Shown: piece by piece, positions 24,473 through 35,697 of the stretch | How positions within the stretch are numbered: position 1 is the first letter of the stretch | How the letters are laid out: each line of letters starts with the position of its first letter | Assembly: GCA_949358305.1 (NCBI GenBank) | Contig: OX442317.1 | Span: 7,630,186-7,694,185 of the forward strand | DNA from: Strigamia acuminata | Taxonomy: Eukaryota; Arthropoda; Chilopoda; Geophilomorpha; Linotaeniidae | Reading direction: 5' to 3' | Length of the DNA: 64,000 nucleotides | Notes under the pieces: generated by a model | The model's input: the letters and a program-made list of their open reading frames with translations, nothing else | What the model was told of the DNA's origin: nothing | Database searches by the model: none | Position numbers and translations under genes: made by a program

Positions 24473-24901
24473 CTGTGGTTCAAAAATACATTGAAACCGT
24501 ATTGCAAGGTATTTTGAAATGCATTGGGTTTCTCTAGAATGCATTTGGTGATACATTTTGGCGTGATGTTGGTTTGTAACTGATATTAGATTTTGAAAAA
24601 TGTATTTTTCAATTGTAAGGTGCGTCCAAAAAGTTTGTGAAATAACGAAAAATTTTAAAAAAATTAACTTCTAATATTTTGATTTAATTTTCCTTTTAGG
24701 ATTATTAAATATACCACTCAAGTAATGTCTGATTAAATTTTCAGACTGATTCAATAATATTTATTTAAAATATCAACAATAAATGGAATGCATTATTTAA
24801 TCTACAAATAATATTCCTAATTCCACGAAATACGAGATTTTGGAATTCATTAATACGTGAAAAGCAATATATATTGCAAAATATATTTTTGAACCAGGTG
24901 G
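24473..24901. mobile_element. Family D TIR element, 429 bp
   Basis: Left CTGTGGTTCAAAAATACATT and right ATATATTTTTGAACCAGGTG form the terminal inverted repeats. The interior TTATTTAATCTACAAATAAT and following AATTCCACGAAAT motif are shared with copies at 44.5 and 61.9 kb. No transposase frame. Confidence 0.8.
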
Positions 24902-26880
24902 AATAATTTTTTTTACGTAATTTGAAGGCCCCATCTCCTGCGAGGACCTCAAAATCCGCTCATTATACAAACTGACGTTGTTTTCCATTCTACACTTTCC
25001 AAACAACAACGGCAAACGAGCGATCAAATGTATCAAACGTGTCATTTTTCACAAACTGACACCACAATTAACACATGACAGGTTATTGATCATATTCCAA
25101 CTTTACAAAAACAATAATAAGCACATTTTAGAAACCCGCATTACCAAGTCCACTTGTTCTTCTGACTCGGCCCCTTTACACAGTTAATTTCAGCATTTTA
25201 TGCGAAGCTGCTCATACCTAATTCGGCGTAATTACGATTAATAACCCACTCATGAAAATCCATTTACAAATTTAGCACTTGGATGACCTTTTCAAAGCAG
25301 TGGCAAATGATGCATAAAACTAGATTGACAAGAGTGTCATCTATGAGTGCAATTACATCTATAGGGGCCTACTTCGGCCTTGTAAATCTGTCCTCTGATT
25401 GCTCCTTTTATTCCCATCCACGCACATTTATTTTCCATTAGTGTATGACTGCAGATGACTCTGTTTACTGCCACTGATCCGGCACCTGACAATTCCGTAA
25501 CGAGGTTAGATTGTCTTTATTGATTGTTATTTTCCTTTCGATTTTGCCACGCCGAGTTCCACGCCGAAAGAAGCTGCAAACCAACCCAATAAGCTGCAAA
25601 TCGAAATTCAATGGACTCCGTTCGAAATCCCGCTTATTCGAGAAGATTTTTTTTTTCTCAAAATTATTCTTCAAAAAAAAAAAATAAAAAAACGAGAAAA
25701 AGGAAATTTAACATTTTTCAGCATTTGTAATTTATTTAAAATACTTTTCTTCGTCTCTCCATTATAAAAAAGCAGGTTAATTATAAACAAGGCTTTTGCC
25801 TGCTCTTCATTTACTACTGCAAACAAACATGCTAATTGTTCCAATTACAGACAATTGCAACTTCAGATTTAATTTCAGCACCACATGTGTGGGTGTGCGC
25901 AATTTCAACAACACCACTGGTGAAAAAGTGAAAATAAATTATGCGCTCACCATGAAATGGATGTAGACACATTTTCTAGCGACTGATTTTATTGAAATTA
26001 TAAAATATATTTTAAAAAAAAAATAATATAATAATAATATTCTAGCCAATCAGTTTTTTTGTTTCGTTTTGCCTAAAAAATTGAGATGCCATTCGGCAAA
26101 AAATAAAGAGAATATGCTGTATCCACCATGGTGATGTTGACTGATGTTGTGGGATTTGAACAAAGCTGCCATAAATTTTAAGCGTAGTGTCTTGTCATCA
26201 CAGCACACACTTTGCCATAAATAGAAAGACTGAAGAAAAGAGTAAAAGAAGCAAACGCTATGTACGTCATAAACTATGGAACCAAAATCAAAGTTTGTGG
26301 AGCTCGCCAAAAGAGAAAAGTGGGAAATGATTTATAAAAATTCTCGTCCATCAAAATGATCTATGTGCGATGACGTTTTTGCTCGTCTTTGAGTCCCAAA
26401 CACCTTTTGCTTCAACATTTTGCCAAGAGGTGGAGTTAAACCCAAAGAAATGATTTGATTTTCTGCATTTTTTTAGTGTGCATTTTATTGGCAGCACAAG
26501 ATCAACACAAATGTTGACATTCAGGTTAAATATTCAAAAGACAAAACAGCAAAAAAAATATTCATTTCTCTCATTGATCATTGATCTGTAAGCCATTTTC
26601 TTTTATGGGTTTGGGTCTCCACCAATTTGTCATACTGCGGTCCCATTAAAGTAATACCATTTATCACAAAGACAAATGCCAATAAATATCAAATAAAGTT
26701 TAACCCAAGAAGTTCATTGTTTCTGAGAAGCACATTGAACCACGTCACATCTCCCCAACTTGGCAATCTTTTTAAAAGTCTAGTCTAAAAGTCTAGTTCC
26801 CTCCAAATATTTCCTGAGCAATTGCATCTAGGCCAACTTTAAAGAAGCGATCGAATAGGAAGTTGGGTGAGAGCAATCCA
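24902..26880. other. Non-coding, nothing firm
   Basis: AT-rich DNA. No exon with usable splice sites and no recognisable element. Confidence 0.5.
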
Positions 26881-26923
26881 ATGACGTCATCAAATTTGAC
26901 CTTGAAGGTCATTTTCAAGGTCA
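26881..26923. promoter_or_regulatory. CRE-like palindrome plus nuclear-receptor half-site cluster
   Basis: ATGACGTCAT (26881-26890) is a perfect CRE-type palindrome. It is followed by TGACCTTGAAGGTCA (26897-26911), itself a perfect 15-bp inverted repeat of AAGGTCA, and then TCAAGGTCA (26915-26923). TCAAGGTCA is the extended half-site bound by FTZ-F1/SF-1 and ERR-type nuclear receptors. Three half-sites within 27 bp is unlikely by chance in AT-rich DNA. However, similar motifs also occur inside animal transposons, so function is not proven. Confidence 0.4.
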
Positions 26924-27189
26924 TTCACTTACTAACTTTTAAACCGCTTAAGAAACAGCAAAATTTTCCAATTACAAAGTTGTAGAGCACCATCAAATTA
27001 GTACTATACAACTTATCTTTGTTATCTTAAGTTAAATTTTTCAGAACGCGCAATATCGCAGTAACGCATGGCAGTGCTATTCATTAATGTGTAATATAAT
27101 ACCACACCCAATAAGTAGATGCTAAATTCAAATAACACAGACAGTCGTTGTAACCCGCTTTGTATTCTCAGTTAAAACACTAAACTAGT
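26924..27189. other. Non-coding, repeat-like
   Basis: The text around ACAAAGTTGTAGAGCACCAT has the look of a dispersed repeat, but no second copy was found in the window. Confidence 0.4.
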
Positions 27190-27420
27190 TATACTCTGTC
27201 CAAGTGTAACTTGGGCCTATTTCTGATTGGCTGAGCCTTTTCACTGGCGTAGTGATACTAAAACATACATCAAAACACTGGCTGAAATTTTGAATGCTGT
27301 CCAGACAAAACAACCAATCATAAATTTAAAATTGTTGGCTTGCCAGAAAACAGCAAGCAATAAACTTAGTAAACAGGAATGTTGAAATAAACCAACATCA
27401 CTACACCCAACACAAACACC
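27190..27420. mobile_element. Family A element, left half only
   Basis: Starts TATACTCTGTCCAAG and carries the family module GATTGGCTGAGCC...CACTGGCGTAGTGATAC. A diverged inverted counterpart, CATCACTACACCCA, occurs at about 27400. The right terminal TATA tip was not found, so the copy is truncated or heavily diverged. Confidence 0.6.
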
Positions 27421-28605
27421 AGTCAAACGACTTATCCTTATTTCTATAAAGCCAAAAGTGAGGAAAATGTTGTCACTTTCCCCTAAGACGAATTTTGCAC
27501 GCACCTGATGACAATTTGGGATATAAAGTTACTTCCACATTAGCAACGTTGGACTTTTGACAACATCGAGACCGTTTTGTAATCGTGTGATGTAAACAAG
27601 CCTTGATACGAAGCCGAGCATCTCGCATCTCGTGACCCATGCAACGCAAATGTCCCGCATCAGTCATAGTCAATAGCCTCTCATGACATGCTCTTGAAAA
27701 TAAATGAATCTCAACCGAAATTCTACTTGACGCAACATTTCATACATTACTAACCACACTCCCTTCCTTAGCCCTTTCATATTTCACAATCTAATCTCTG
27801 CCGACTGCCGGAACTAAGAAACGGATTTAACATATCATTTTTCCCAAATAATTATAATCATTCCTATTTGTTTGTCTAGGGAATAAAATATGACGTAAAA
27901 ACCACTCATTTTATCCAACTTATTTCAAAAAAAAAAAAAAAAAATCAAGAGTTCAAAGACTATTACATGTGTAAGGCAGGAAAGAAAACCCAACCCCCGT
28001 TTTACATGGACAAGGACAGGAATTCTATCGATTGCCAACTCTACTAAGATGTTGAAGTGAAAGAAATGGGACAATTCGAAGAGGTGGAAAACTATAGTGG
28101 AGGCCACCCCAGCTCCGATCTGCAGTGACCTGACTCGAGAGCCCATATATCTTGAGTAATAGTCTCCTGTATTTGCTACAGTCACACTCACGGATGAATA
28201 AAACATGTTAGACTATTTGCCGGCGTAATTCCAACTTTAATATCGTAATGAATCACAACACGAGAATTTGTTAGCATGCGGAGCACTGGCCAAACTTTAT
28301 AGCGTATTAAGAATCCAGATTGGACGATATTCATATTTATGACGAATAATAAACGGGAAATAACGCTCAAATGTTACAAAGTTTCTGTTTTAGCTGCTTT
28401 GTGTTTCTACAAACAGAATCAGCTCGTGTAGACAAGTTGAAACGATTAAAATAAATCAATCTAATATAGCCACGGATTTAAATCAGAAATTGTCCCATTT
28501 TTGACTCAATGGCAGCATTCAATCAATTTATTATTGGTTTAACTGCTCTCGTGCAGCTGATGCCAAACGTTTCCACAATTACAATTCTTTTCTAGGAAAT
28601 ATTTG
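27421..28605. other. Non-coding, nothing firm
   Basis: Minus-strand frames at 27473-27673 and 27925-28206 have no recognisable domain. An 18-A run lies at about 27927-27944. Confidence 0.45.
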
Positions 28606-28790
28606 TCCAAACTAAAAAGATGACTACCTGTGGCAACAATAGCCAATATAGCAGGTGCAAAAGAGATAAGTCACTTCTAGAAGTCAAACAAAGTGATTTC
28701 AATCTTAATCCTCTTATTTGAATTCTTTCAAGTTGACTTCTCAGAGATGTGACGTAAAAGACGTCGTTTCAGATGATATAAGTCAATCAG
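28606..28790 (+). repeat. Dispersed repeat family G, deleted copy
   Basis: Shares GATGACTACCTG, AATAGCCAATATAGCAGGTG, TTTGAATTC.TTCAAGTTGA and CTTCTCAGAGATGTGA with the inverted longer copy at 42203-42590. About 180 bp of that copy are missing here. Probably a non-autonomous element of unknown class. Confidence 0.75.
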
Positions 28791-30076
28791 GGATCAATCG
28801 GCCTATTGGACTTGACTTTTAAGTATATAAAAAATGGAAAATTTTAATTTATTTCTGGATGGATATTTTTCTCTGAGTACATTCTCAAATTGGAGACATC
28901 CAGAAGAAGCTCACAAAAATATTACTTCTTGACGAAAACTTTTCTCTTATGACCTCATTCCTAGCTTTTCACGCAACACTAAACTCCACCATTTAATTCA
29001 AAAAAAGACAAATTTATTCCATTAAAAATTTACTTTCCTTGTTGGCTCGACTCAAAATGCATGTTAGCAAATGCAAATGCAAAAAAAAATTAAAAAATAA
29101 AAAAAACTCACAGATGCATGTCAAATCAAGTCCAATTCTATAGCAAAGCAGAATTGTCGCCAGCTGGCACTACAGTTAGATCGATACGGAAACAGATGGG
29201 TTAGCCTAAAATAACTTCTCCGCCATTCAAATGCACGTAGCAAAACAAAGTTGACCTTTACGCAAAGCAAAACTACGCATAAATCACCCCAAAAATATTC
29301 AAACATATCTTTAATTTACATGCTAATGACTCGCACGTTCCACTCGATTAACCCAAGCTACAAGTCAAAAAATCCAACCCCGAATCCACATCACTAAACA
29401 ATTAAAATATGCGCCAATAAATCTTAACCTTTCCCAACAATAAATTTAATTCGTCATAACAAACATCCCTTTTATTATCCACAACTTTACATATTGTTCA
29501 GCCTAATTCCCCCATTTCTCCCCCAGATAAAAACTGCTTTATCAACCAGATACAAAGGCAACAATGACTAGGCAAACTCAAAATTGCTTCGGTTTAGTTG
29601 TGACTAATGGCACATCGTTTTTTTTCGTTCGGTGCTGCCTTGCAAATGCACTCAAATTCGGATCACTGCCAAACCCTAAAGAAGAGAAGTAGCAATAACT
29701 TTTTCATTACATGCTTTTGTTTTTTTTTATTTCTTCCTTTCTCGCCACCACCCATCCAACAAAAAATAAATAAAAGCAAAATAAAGATTAAATTAATCCA
29801 CTTTTGCTATCTTTATTATCGCTTTTATGCGCCTCATCTGATTCATATGCATTGTTGTGTCATTCATAAAATCTTGACAACCCCTTATAGACAGATATCC
29901 CAATTTATGGCACAACACGTCATTCTGAATATAAGCCAGTATAATTCACTTTTATGTCTTATTTTTTTTAAAATACAAGTACACAACACTATAGCCATAG
30001 ATAGAAGTCGTTTTCATCTCACGCAGCAATTCCATCAAGCTTATTACTTTTACACATGCAATCTCAATCATTCCAG
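28791..30076. other. Non-coding, probable intron
   Basis: AT-rich. The 222-codon plus-strand frame covering 29607-30275 is mostly hydrophobic, low-complexity translation of intronic DNA. Only its final part (next entry) looks like protein. Confidence 0.5.
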
Positions 30077-30215
30077 GGCTCCTTTAAGCCTTCCACCGAC
30101 AACTGGTGTTAGTTTTAGGAAATCTCCAGTACGTCATGTTCATGATTATAGAAAAAGAAGCACAGATGACATGTTGTTACTTGGTGACGTCAAACCAAAG
30201 ACTACTGTGAAAACT
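30077..30215 (+). CDS. Candidate internal exon, unknown protein
   Basis: A plus-strand segment of 139 bp (one base plus 46 codons) sits between an acceptor, AATCATTCCAG (AG at 30075-30076), and a consensus donor, GTAAGT (30216-30221). The translation is even and protein-like, unlike the surrounding frame: PPTTGVSFRKSPVRHVHDYR then KRSTDDMLLLGDVKPKTTVK. It is basic, Ser/Thr-rich and probably disordered, with phosphosite-like R-x-x-S contexts. No family is recognised. It lies on the strand opposite to the Dpr exon, so if real it belongs to a nested or overlapping gene. A TIR element begins about 28 bp past the donor. Composition and splice signals argue for an exon; the lack of any partner exon in compatible phase argues for caution. 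Confidence 0.42.
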
Positions 30216-30242
30216 GTAAGTGAAATTACCAACTTTTGGAAA

Positions 30243-30559
30243 TTTTACTTGCAAATGCCGCTAAAATGCCGGTAAAAAGAGGTTTTACTGGCAGTCTGGT
30301 CAAACCACTGCTACAGCGGCATGATGCTTAAAGCGGGATAATGTGGTAAATCTTTTTAGAAATGCATCATTGCGTCTCTTCACAACTTCATATCACAATC
30401 ATCACTTAACAGCTTAGTCACTCTATTCGTATAACATAAGATTCATACTTAAACTTATCATATATCAAAGATAAAATAACAATACCCCGCTTTAAGCCAC
30501 AGTCCAACATCTTACACCGGCATGCCGGTATTGAGTGAAACATGCCGGTATAAGTAAAA
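30243..30559. mobile_element. TIR element with GCCGGYA motifs, about 317 bp
   Basis: The left arm TTTTACTTGCAAATGCCG...TGCCGGTAAAAAG...CTTAAAGCGGG is mirrored by CCCCGCTTTAAG...CGGCATGCCGGTATTG...CCGGTATAAGTAAAA. GCCGGTA/TACCGGC occurs repeatedly in both arms. No coding capacity and no clear target duplication. It lies just inside the candidate intron after 30215. Confidence 0.7.
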
Positions 30560-31770
30560 AAGCTGTTTTTTGTTTGTTTGTTTTTTAATTAAAAGAGTCT
30601 GGATAATTAATTATGTTGGAATTTAAGCCAGAAACTTGAGTTTTAGTGATATTCTGGAAATTATTCTTAAAATGTTGTTAAATTTATAGAAATTTAGGCC
30701 AATTTCCTACATTTTGAAGACCAAAAAACGCTTTTTAAGCTTGTTTTGGTTCAATTCTCATTGAAAAAGCTTCGTACTCACTTAAAACATCACAGAATAT
30801 AAGAATACTTTTATTTTGGGGCTTCTTGTCTGTTGCAAACTGCAGAAATTGAAATGATCTTGCTAGGATTATGATTGATATTGATTATTGAACTCGTCTA
30901 TTTACATTTTCGAGTGTAATAAATCTTCTCCGCTGTAAGTGGAGGAAGAGCTTCAGTACACCATGTAGAATTTCTTGATTTTTCCAGTCAATTTTATTTC
31001 ACACTTGGCCGAGTAAAACCAATCTTTTGGAATAGTGAAGAATTCTTAAGTAGTTCTAACCATTTCTTGCACTCATCAATAATGCAAAAACTCAGCAATT
31101 GTTCATTTATGAAACGAGTGTTTTCTAACCACAGCCGCTTTAAATCGACCATTATTTATTCCCAATTTCTCAATCAACTTCAACACTTATTTGTCAAGAT
31201 GGAATGGCGGTTTTGTGCTCGTTGTTCATTGGATTTTCGAATAGAAAAAAGGCGTGTGTATTGCTAACCGTAACTGACTTGCTTGCCTCAACCACAAAAC
31301 CAGAGGCCGTTTGGTCGATCAGGCTGAAAGGAAAGAGAGAAATTACCTGTTTTCTTTCCATCTTGAAGAAGGCAATAGAGTAAATTGGATTTATCGTTGC
31401 ATTAGGGCTGGCCGCGCCCATTCAAAACGTTGCAGAGACAAACTTTTTGCAAGGGTTTTGTTGCCCGATCATGTTTGCAACGGCCGAGAGCTTTCACCTT
31501 AATGAAATTTCAACTGTCACTTAGCAATTCTCAGTTGATGCCATGCCAAAGTATTTTCTTTCTTAAAAAACAAAAACTAACAAAATAATAATCTAAAATT
31601 CGACTATATTTCCCTCAATGGCGAAGCGTTGCACTCTTTCTACAGTGTTTCGATCTAATGGCCCTGACAGGAACGACCTCTAGCGACATGAGAACTCAAG
31701 TAAGTCTAGTGAAGTCTGGAATAACGTTATACTTTGTTCGCACCAAATGAAGCTCTAACCTAGGCTAGCC
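30560..31770. other. Non-coding, nothing firm
   Basis: Frames at 31194-31502 on both strands are open but show no domain. The GC-richer patch at about 31390-31490 is unexplained. Confidence 0.45.
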
Positions 31771-31850
31771 CAGAGCTTCTTAAACTTTTTCCACTCGGGA
31801 CTCCTTTTCGCCGAGAAATGTTTACGCGACCCTGAGTATATAAGTTTATG
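31771..31850 (+). mobile_element. hAT-like terminal repeat, single end
   Basis: CAGAGCTTCTTAAACTTTTT followed by a GC-richer CACTCGGGACTCC block matches the general CAG-N-G-NTTCTYAAACTTTTT form of hAT (Charlie-like) ends. No inverted partner ending in CTG was found downstream, so this is a solo or truncated end. Confidence 0.5.
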
Positions 31851-31899
31851 TGCAGTTGTCATCATAAGTTAACATACCGGTACCCTTATTAAAAATAGT

Positions 31900-32112
31900 C
31901 AAAAACAGCCAAAAACCATCACCAAAAACCTTATTATTTTAACATGTTTTGGTCAATAGATGGTGCTGATTGCTAAAACCAAATCACCTGGTATATTATC
32001 ACACACTGCGACCAAATTAAAAATGGCCGCCTCGAACCTCAGATCGACGAATCAGACTTTCAAATGTCATAAACACTTTCAGGCGAAGCATCCACCTCCC
32101 AAAATGTGAGCA
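31900..32112 (+). repeat. Dispersed repeat family F, copy
   Basis: Shares AAAAATGGCCGCC-like and CAGGCGAAGCATCCACCTCC / CAAAATGTGAGCAAATG sequence with the copies at 41945-42176 (direct) and 49688-49738 (inverted). Confidence 0.55.
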
Positions 32113-32206
32113 AATGCTAAATTATGTTTAAATAATGGGGCCACGAACACAATTCGTTGGTTAAATGAAAGAAATGCAATTTTTATGCACCATGTACTCG
32201 CGGGAT

Positions 32207-32270
32207 CACGGCGCAAAAACGCTACAACAAACGGGCCTAAAAAGAACATATTCACGGTTGGGCACGTTTT
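32207..32270 (+). repeat. Family T repeat module
   Basis: GCGCAAAAACGCTACAACAA, ACGGGCCTAAAAAG and CACGGTTGGGCACGTTTT match the second module of 14856-14920. Confidence 0.55.
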
Positions 32271-35200
32271 TGCATACTGTTTTGGTTGTTTTTTATAAAT
32301 GGCATAAACCAAAACTTTAAACTACCCCCATTTTTAAAAAAATTAAAAAGAAAACGCATCAAGTTTGTTTCTCACGCATTAATCGTCGCTATCATCATTA
32401 CTGCGCTCTAACTCAACAGCTAACAAAGGACGACGCTGGCCCATAATCCCCAATTATAGGGATTTGATCAAGGTAAACATTAAACATCAACAACAGTCGC
32501 CACTACGTAAAACCTTTTCTTCAATTTAATTACCAAAATTGACAAAAACGTGACGCAATTTCACGAGCAAACTCGTCGCAATGTTTGCGAAAACTATTCA
32601 AATCAGACCAAAAAATCTTCATATGCAAATTGAATTGTATCAACTTAATCTGTTTATTCTTGACATTGCAGTCAATTTTCCCCATTCCTCGCAATCCCAC
32701 CTAATCCTCACACTGCCTTACGACGCAACAACACAGACGGCTCGATCCAAAAACCTACATTTAGAAATGTGACCACAAATCCTTTAATACAATACTCAAT
32801 TCCAATGTCAGCTGACAAGACTAACTTGTAAACAGATCACTGCAAAGCAAAGTTACGGGCGAAAAACACCGTGATTGAGTATACAAGGATTTTGGCATGC
32901 AGAACATGGGTTAAGAAGAGAATGGAAAAAAGGGGCCAAAGAAATCAGCCTGAGCAGGAAGTCGTTGCCTACTAAACGACCTAAGTGAGTGTGGATTGGC
33001 ATGCATGACACTTGGCACTTCCTGTAAAACTTCTCCTTTCCCACCCATCTGGGAGTATGAGCTTCTTTCAATCGATTGGGCAACAGGAAAAAAAGAAAAG
33101 AAGAAGAAAAAAAAAAGAAAAGGATCTTCAAACTGTTCGCACTCTTCCAGCCCCCCCAGTCAAACCATTCCTGCAAATGCGAGCGTCATTCCACACAAAT
33201 TTCATCCGTGGCTGTGTTATAGAAGAGATCTTTCGACTAGATTAGACATTTCTTTCAATCATTTTGTCAGCTTTTAAAACACACTTTCAATCATCTAACT
33301 TGATCTCTTTCCTACCCAAAATATAAAAAAGAAAAAAGTTTTCGTCAGCAAAAATTGAAAGATTTTATATTATATATATTATTGTAAAATGCGGGACTTT
33401 GTGTAGTAATACTCTGTGGGAATATAACAGTTGATAAAATGCATCAATTTAAACTAGAAGTGGAAACACGAAGTTTTTGGTCGAGTTTTACATTTCACTT
33501 CGTGATGCGAATACTTTAAAGAAAATTGAAAAAAAATCAACTCGATAAAAACGAAAATGCTTCGAGCAATTTCCGATTTTGTCAATATAAACTGAAATAA
33601 CAAAGATTTATTGATCTAAAATTTCACGGATCAAAAACTCTTTTCCTATAGATTAATTTTTATTTCTTGTTCTATTTTTTCCTCTCCAAACACGACAGAA
33701 CAAGAAAAAAAAATTTACGTAAAGTGTACACCAAAAATTCCTGCGGTCAAGTCAAATTAGTCAAGCAAATACTAAAAGTTTGCTTAAATGAATAAAAATA
33801 AGTGAAATAAACGACTTATTCAATACTCCTAAACGAAACATTAATATCACTAAAGCGCACGCTTATGCGCAGGTGAGATACGAATGATTGTTCAACAGAG
33901 CATGCGCAAAAATAAGTTAAGAAAAATAATACTACGTTTACATGCATCGAATATTTTGAGTGGTAAATAATTCGAGTAGTGAAAAATTAATTGTTTCATT
34001 TATAAAATTCATCTCCAGTACAATTAGGCACAATTTTTTCTCCAAATGCTAATAGAAAATTAAAACAGCAATTAATTCAATTCATTTGCCCTCTTAATTT
34101 ATTCCCAAACTTGCAAAACCAATCTCAAAACTGCCTATCACAAAAAATTTATACAATTAACTTCCTTTAATGTTCACGCGTTTACAAATGGTTAATTCAT
34201 CAGCTCCAATTAGAAAACCCAGACTCCAAATCAACCCATAATATCATTCCACTTCTTTTCTTTCTCACCTGACATAACCCCTTCACTTCCCGACACAGCA
34301 CGAAGAAATAGTGCGCCTTGCAACACATCCGCGCACGCTCGTGCCGGCTTATGGTTTTCGTGCTCGGAAATTCTATCCGCTAGATGAGTCTAGCAGCAGA
34401 ATGTACAAGCACAAGCGCACTGCTTACTGCGTATTTTTTCCCCTCATTTCCCTCTCACAAGGCTGTCATAGCGAAGACGCGTGCATCTCGCTGCGAGAAA
34501 CATAATCTGCCTTCTTTTCTACATTTTATTCTCAATCCACATCATATCAATAAATCTTGAACGTATTGCGCATAGAAGAGCGCATCATCATCTTTAACAT
34601 CCACAAACTTTGCAAACAGACAGTCGTTTTGACCTCTGGTGCATTTGCAGTGAATGCACGGGCAATCAATTTCACCATGGTGATGTTGTTACAATTAAAT
34701 AACCCTTTGAAATAATATTTACGCGGGACAAATTTCATATTACACAACATCAACTATCTCGTTTTCACACTGCCATTTTTGCCAATACTCAAGCTTTATA
34801 CTGTAACGCAATTTATTTGCCGACGTGTGCGACATGCTAATGCTGATCTTAGGCGAAGTCCTGATCTCCATGTTCAATGCACACACATTCAAATCTAATG
34901 CACCAAAATAACTTTGAATAGTAAACACAAGAAAGTCGTATTTTCATCCATTGCACAAGAATCTAGCACAAAGCCCAAACCCATTCATCTAGACAGCAAT
35001 TAATCACGAGTTTGCTTATACCCATACTCTTCATAAATATTCTTTACACCGTATACCATATACGGTATTATTTGTACAGAACGCACAAGTGAGCATCTCG
35101 TGCACTTAGTTTGAGTGTTACGTCGCCTTTACCCTTAAATTTTTTAGGCAGTATCCTTCCAATATAAATATTTCAAATATAAGATTACAATGAAATCGCA

Positions 35201-35340
35201 ATGACACATTGTCACTACGTCTCATCATCAACAATACATCTCTTGGCCCTTCTTTAACGTCTCTTCAGATAACAACTAACGCAAATATGTCTTGCGTACG
35301 CATGAACCCTCGCAGTCCCAAACTAAAAAAAATCCCTTAC
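32271..35340. other. Non-coding, nothing firm
   Basis: A 3-kb AT-rich stretch with an A-rich purine run at about 33088-33122. A GC-richer patch at about 34300-34500 holds a 64-codon plus frame without recognisable domain or splice support. Confidence 0.45.
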
Positions 35341-35693
35341 TCACCCAACCCGGGTCATTTTTGACCCCAAGCCAAAAAAAATTTTCCACAAATGAGTGAA
35401 AATGATTTTATTCTCTGAGTATTTCATGTTTTTGAAGAAATTTCAGCAATTCGGTATTTGTCAAAAGAGAGCGACAAAAATAATTGACATTGCATTCAAA
35501 AGTAGTGAGTAAACAAAGGAATTTTGTGAAAAAATTTTTTTGCGATTTTTAAATCTATTATTTTTTTTATTGTTTGTTATGATGTTAAATGAAAATACAT
35601 GAAATTTCAGAATGAAAATCCCAATAGTTTTTGAGAAAAAAAATAAAAACACTTTTGGAGGTAAAAATTGACCCTCGGTTGGGGTGGGGAGGG
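35341..35693. mobile_element. piggyBac-like non-autonomous element
   Basis: Left end TCACCCAACCCGGGTCATTT then TTGACCCC. Right end, read inward, is CCCTCCCCACCCCAACCGAG then GGTCAATTTTTACC. TTAA follows the right end (35694-35697) and TTAC precedes the left. The 23.2-kb copy has a true TTAA at its left. TTAA flanks and CCCT-type ends fit the piggyBac superfamily. No transposase. Confidence 0.65.
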
Positions 35694-35697
35694 TTAA

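Noticed and set aside
29607-30275. 222-codon open frame as one gene
   Set aside because: Its first 150 codons are hydrophobic, low-complexity translation of AT-rich DNA. Only the spliced segment 30077-30215 looks like protein.
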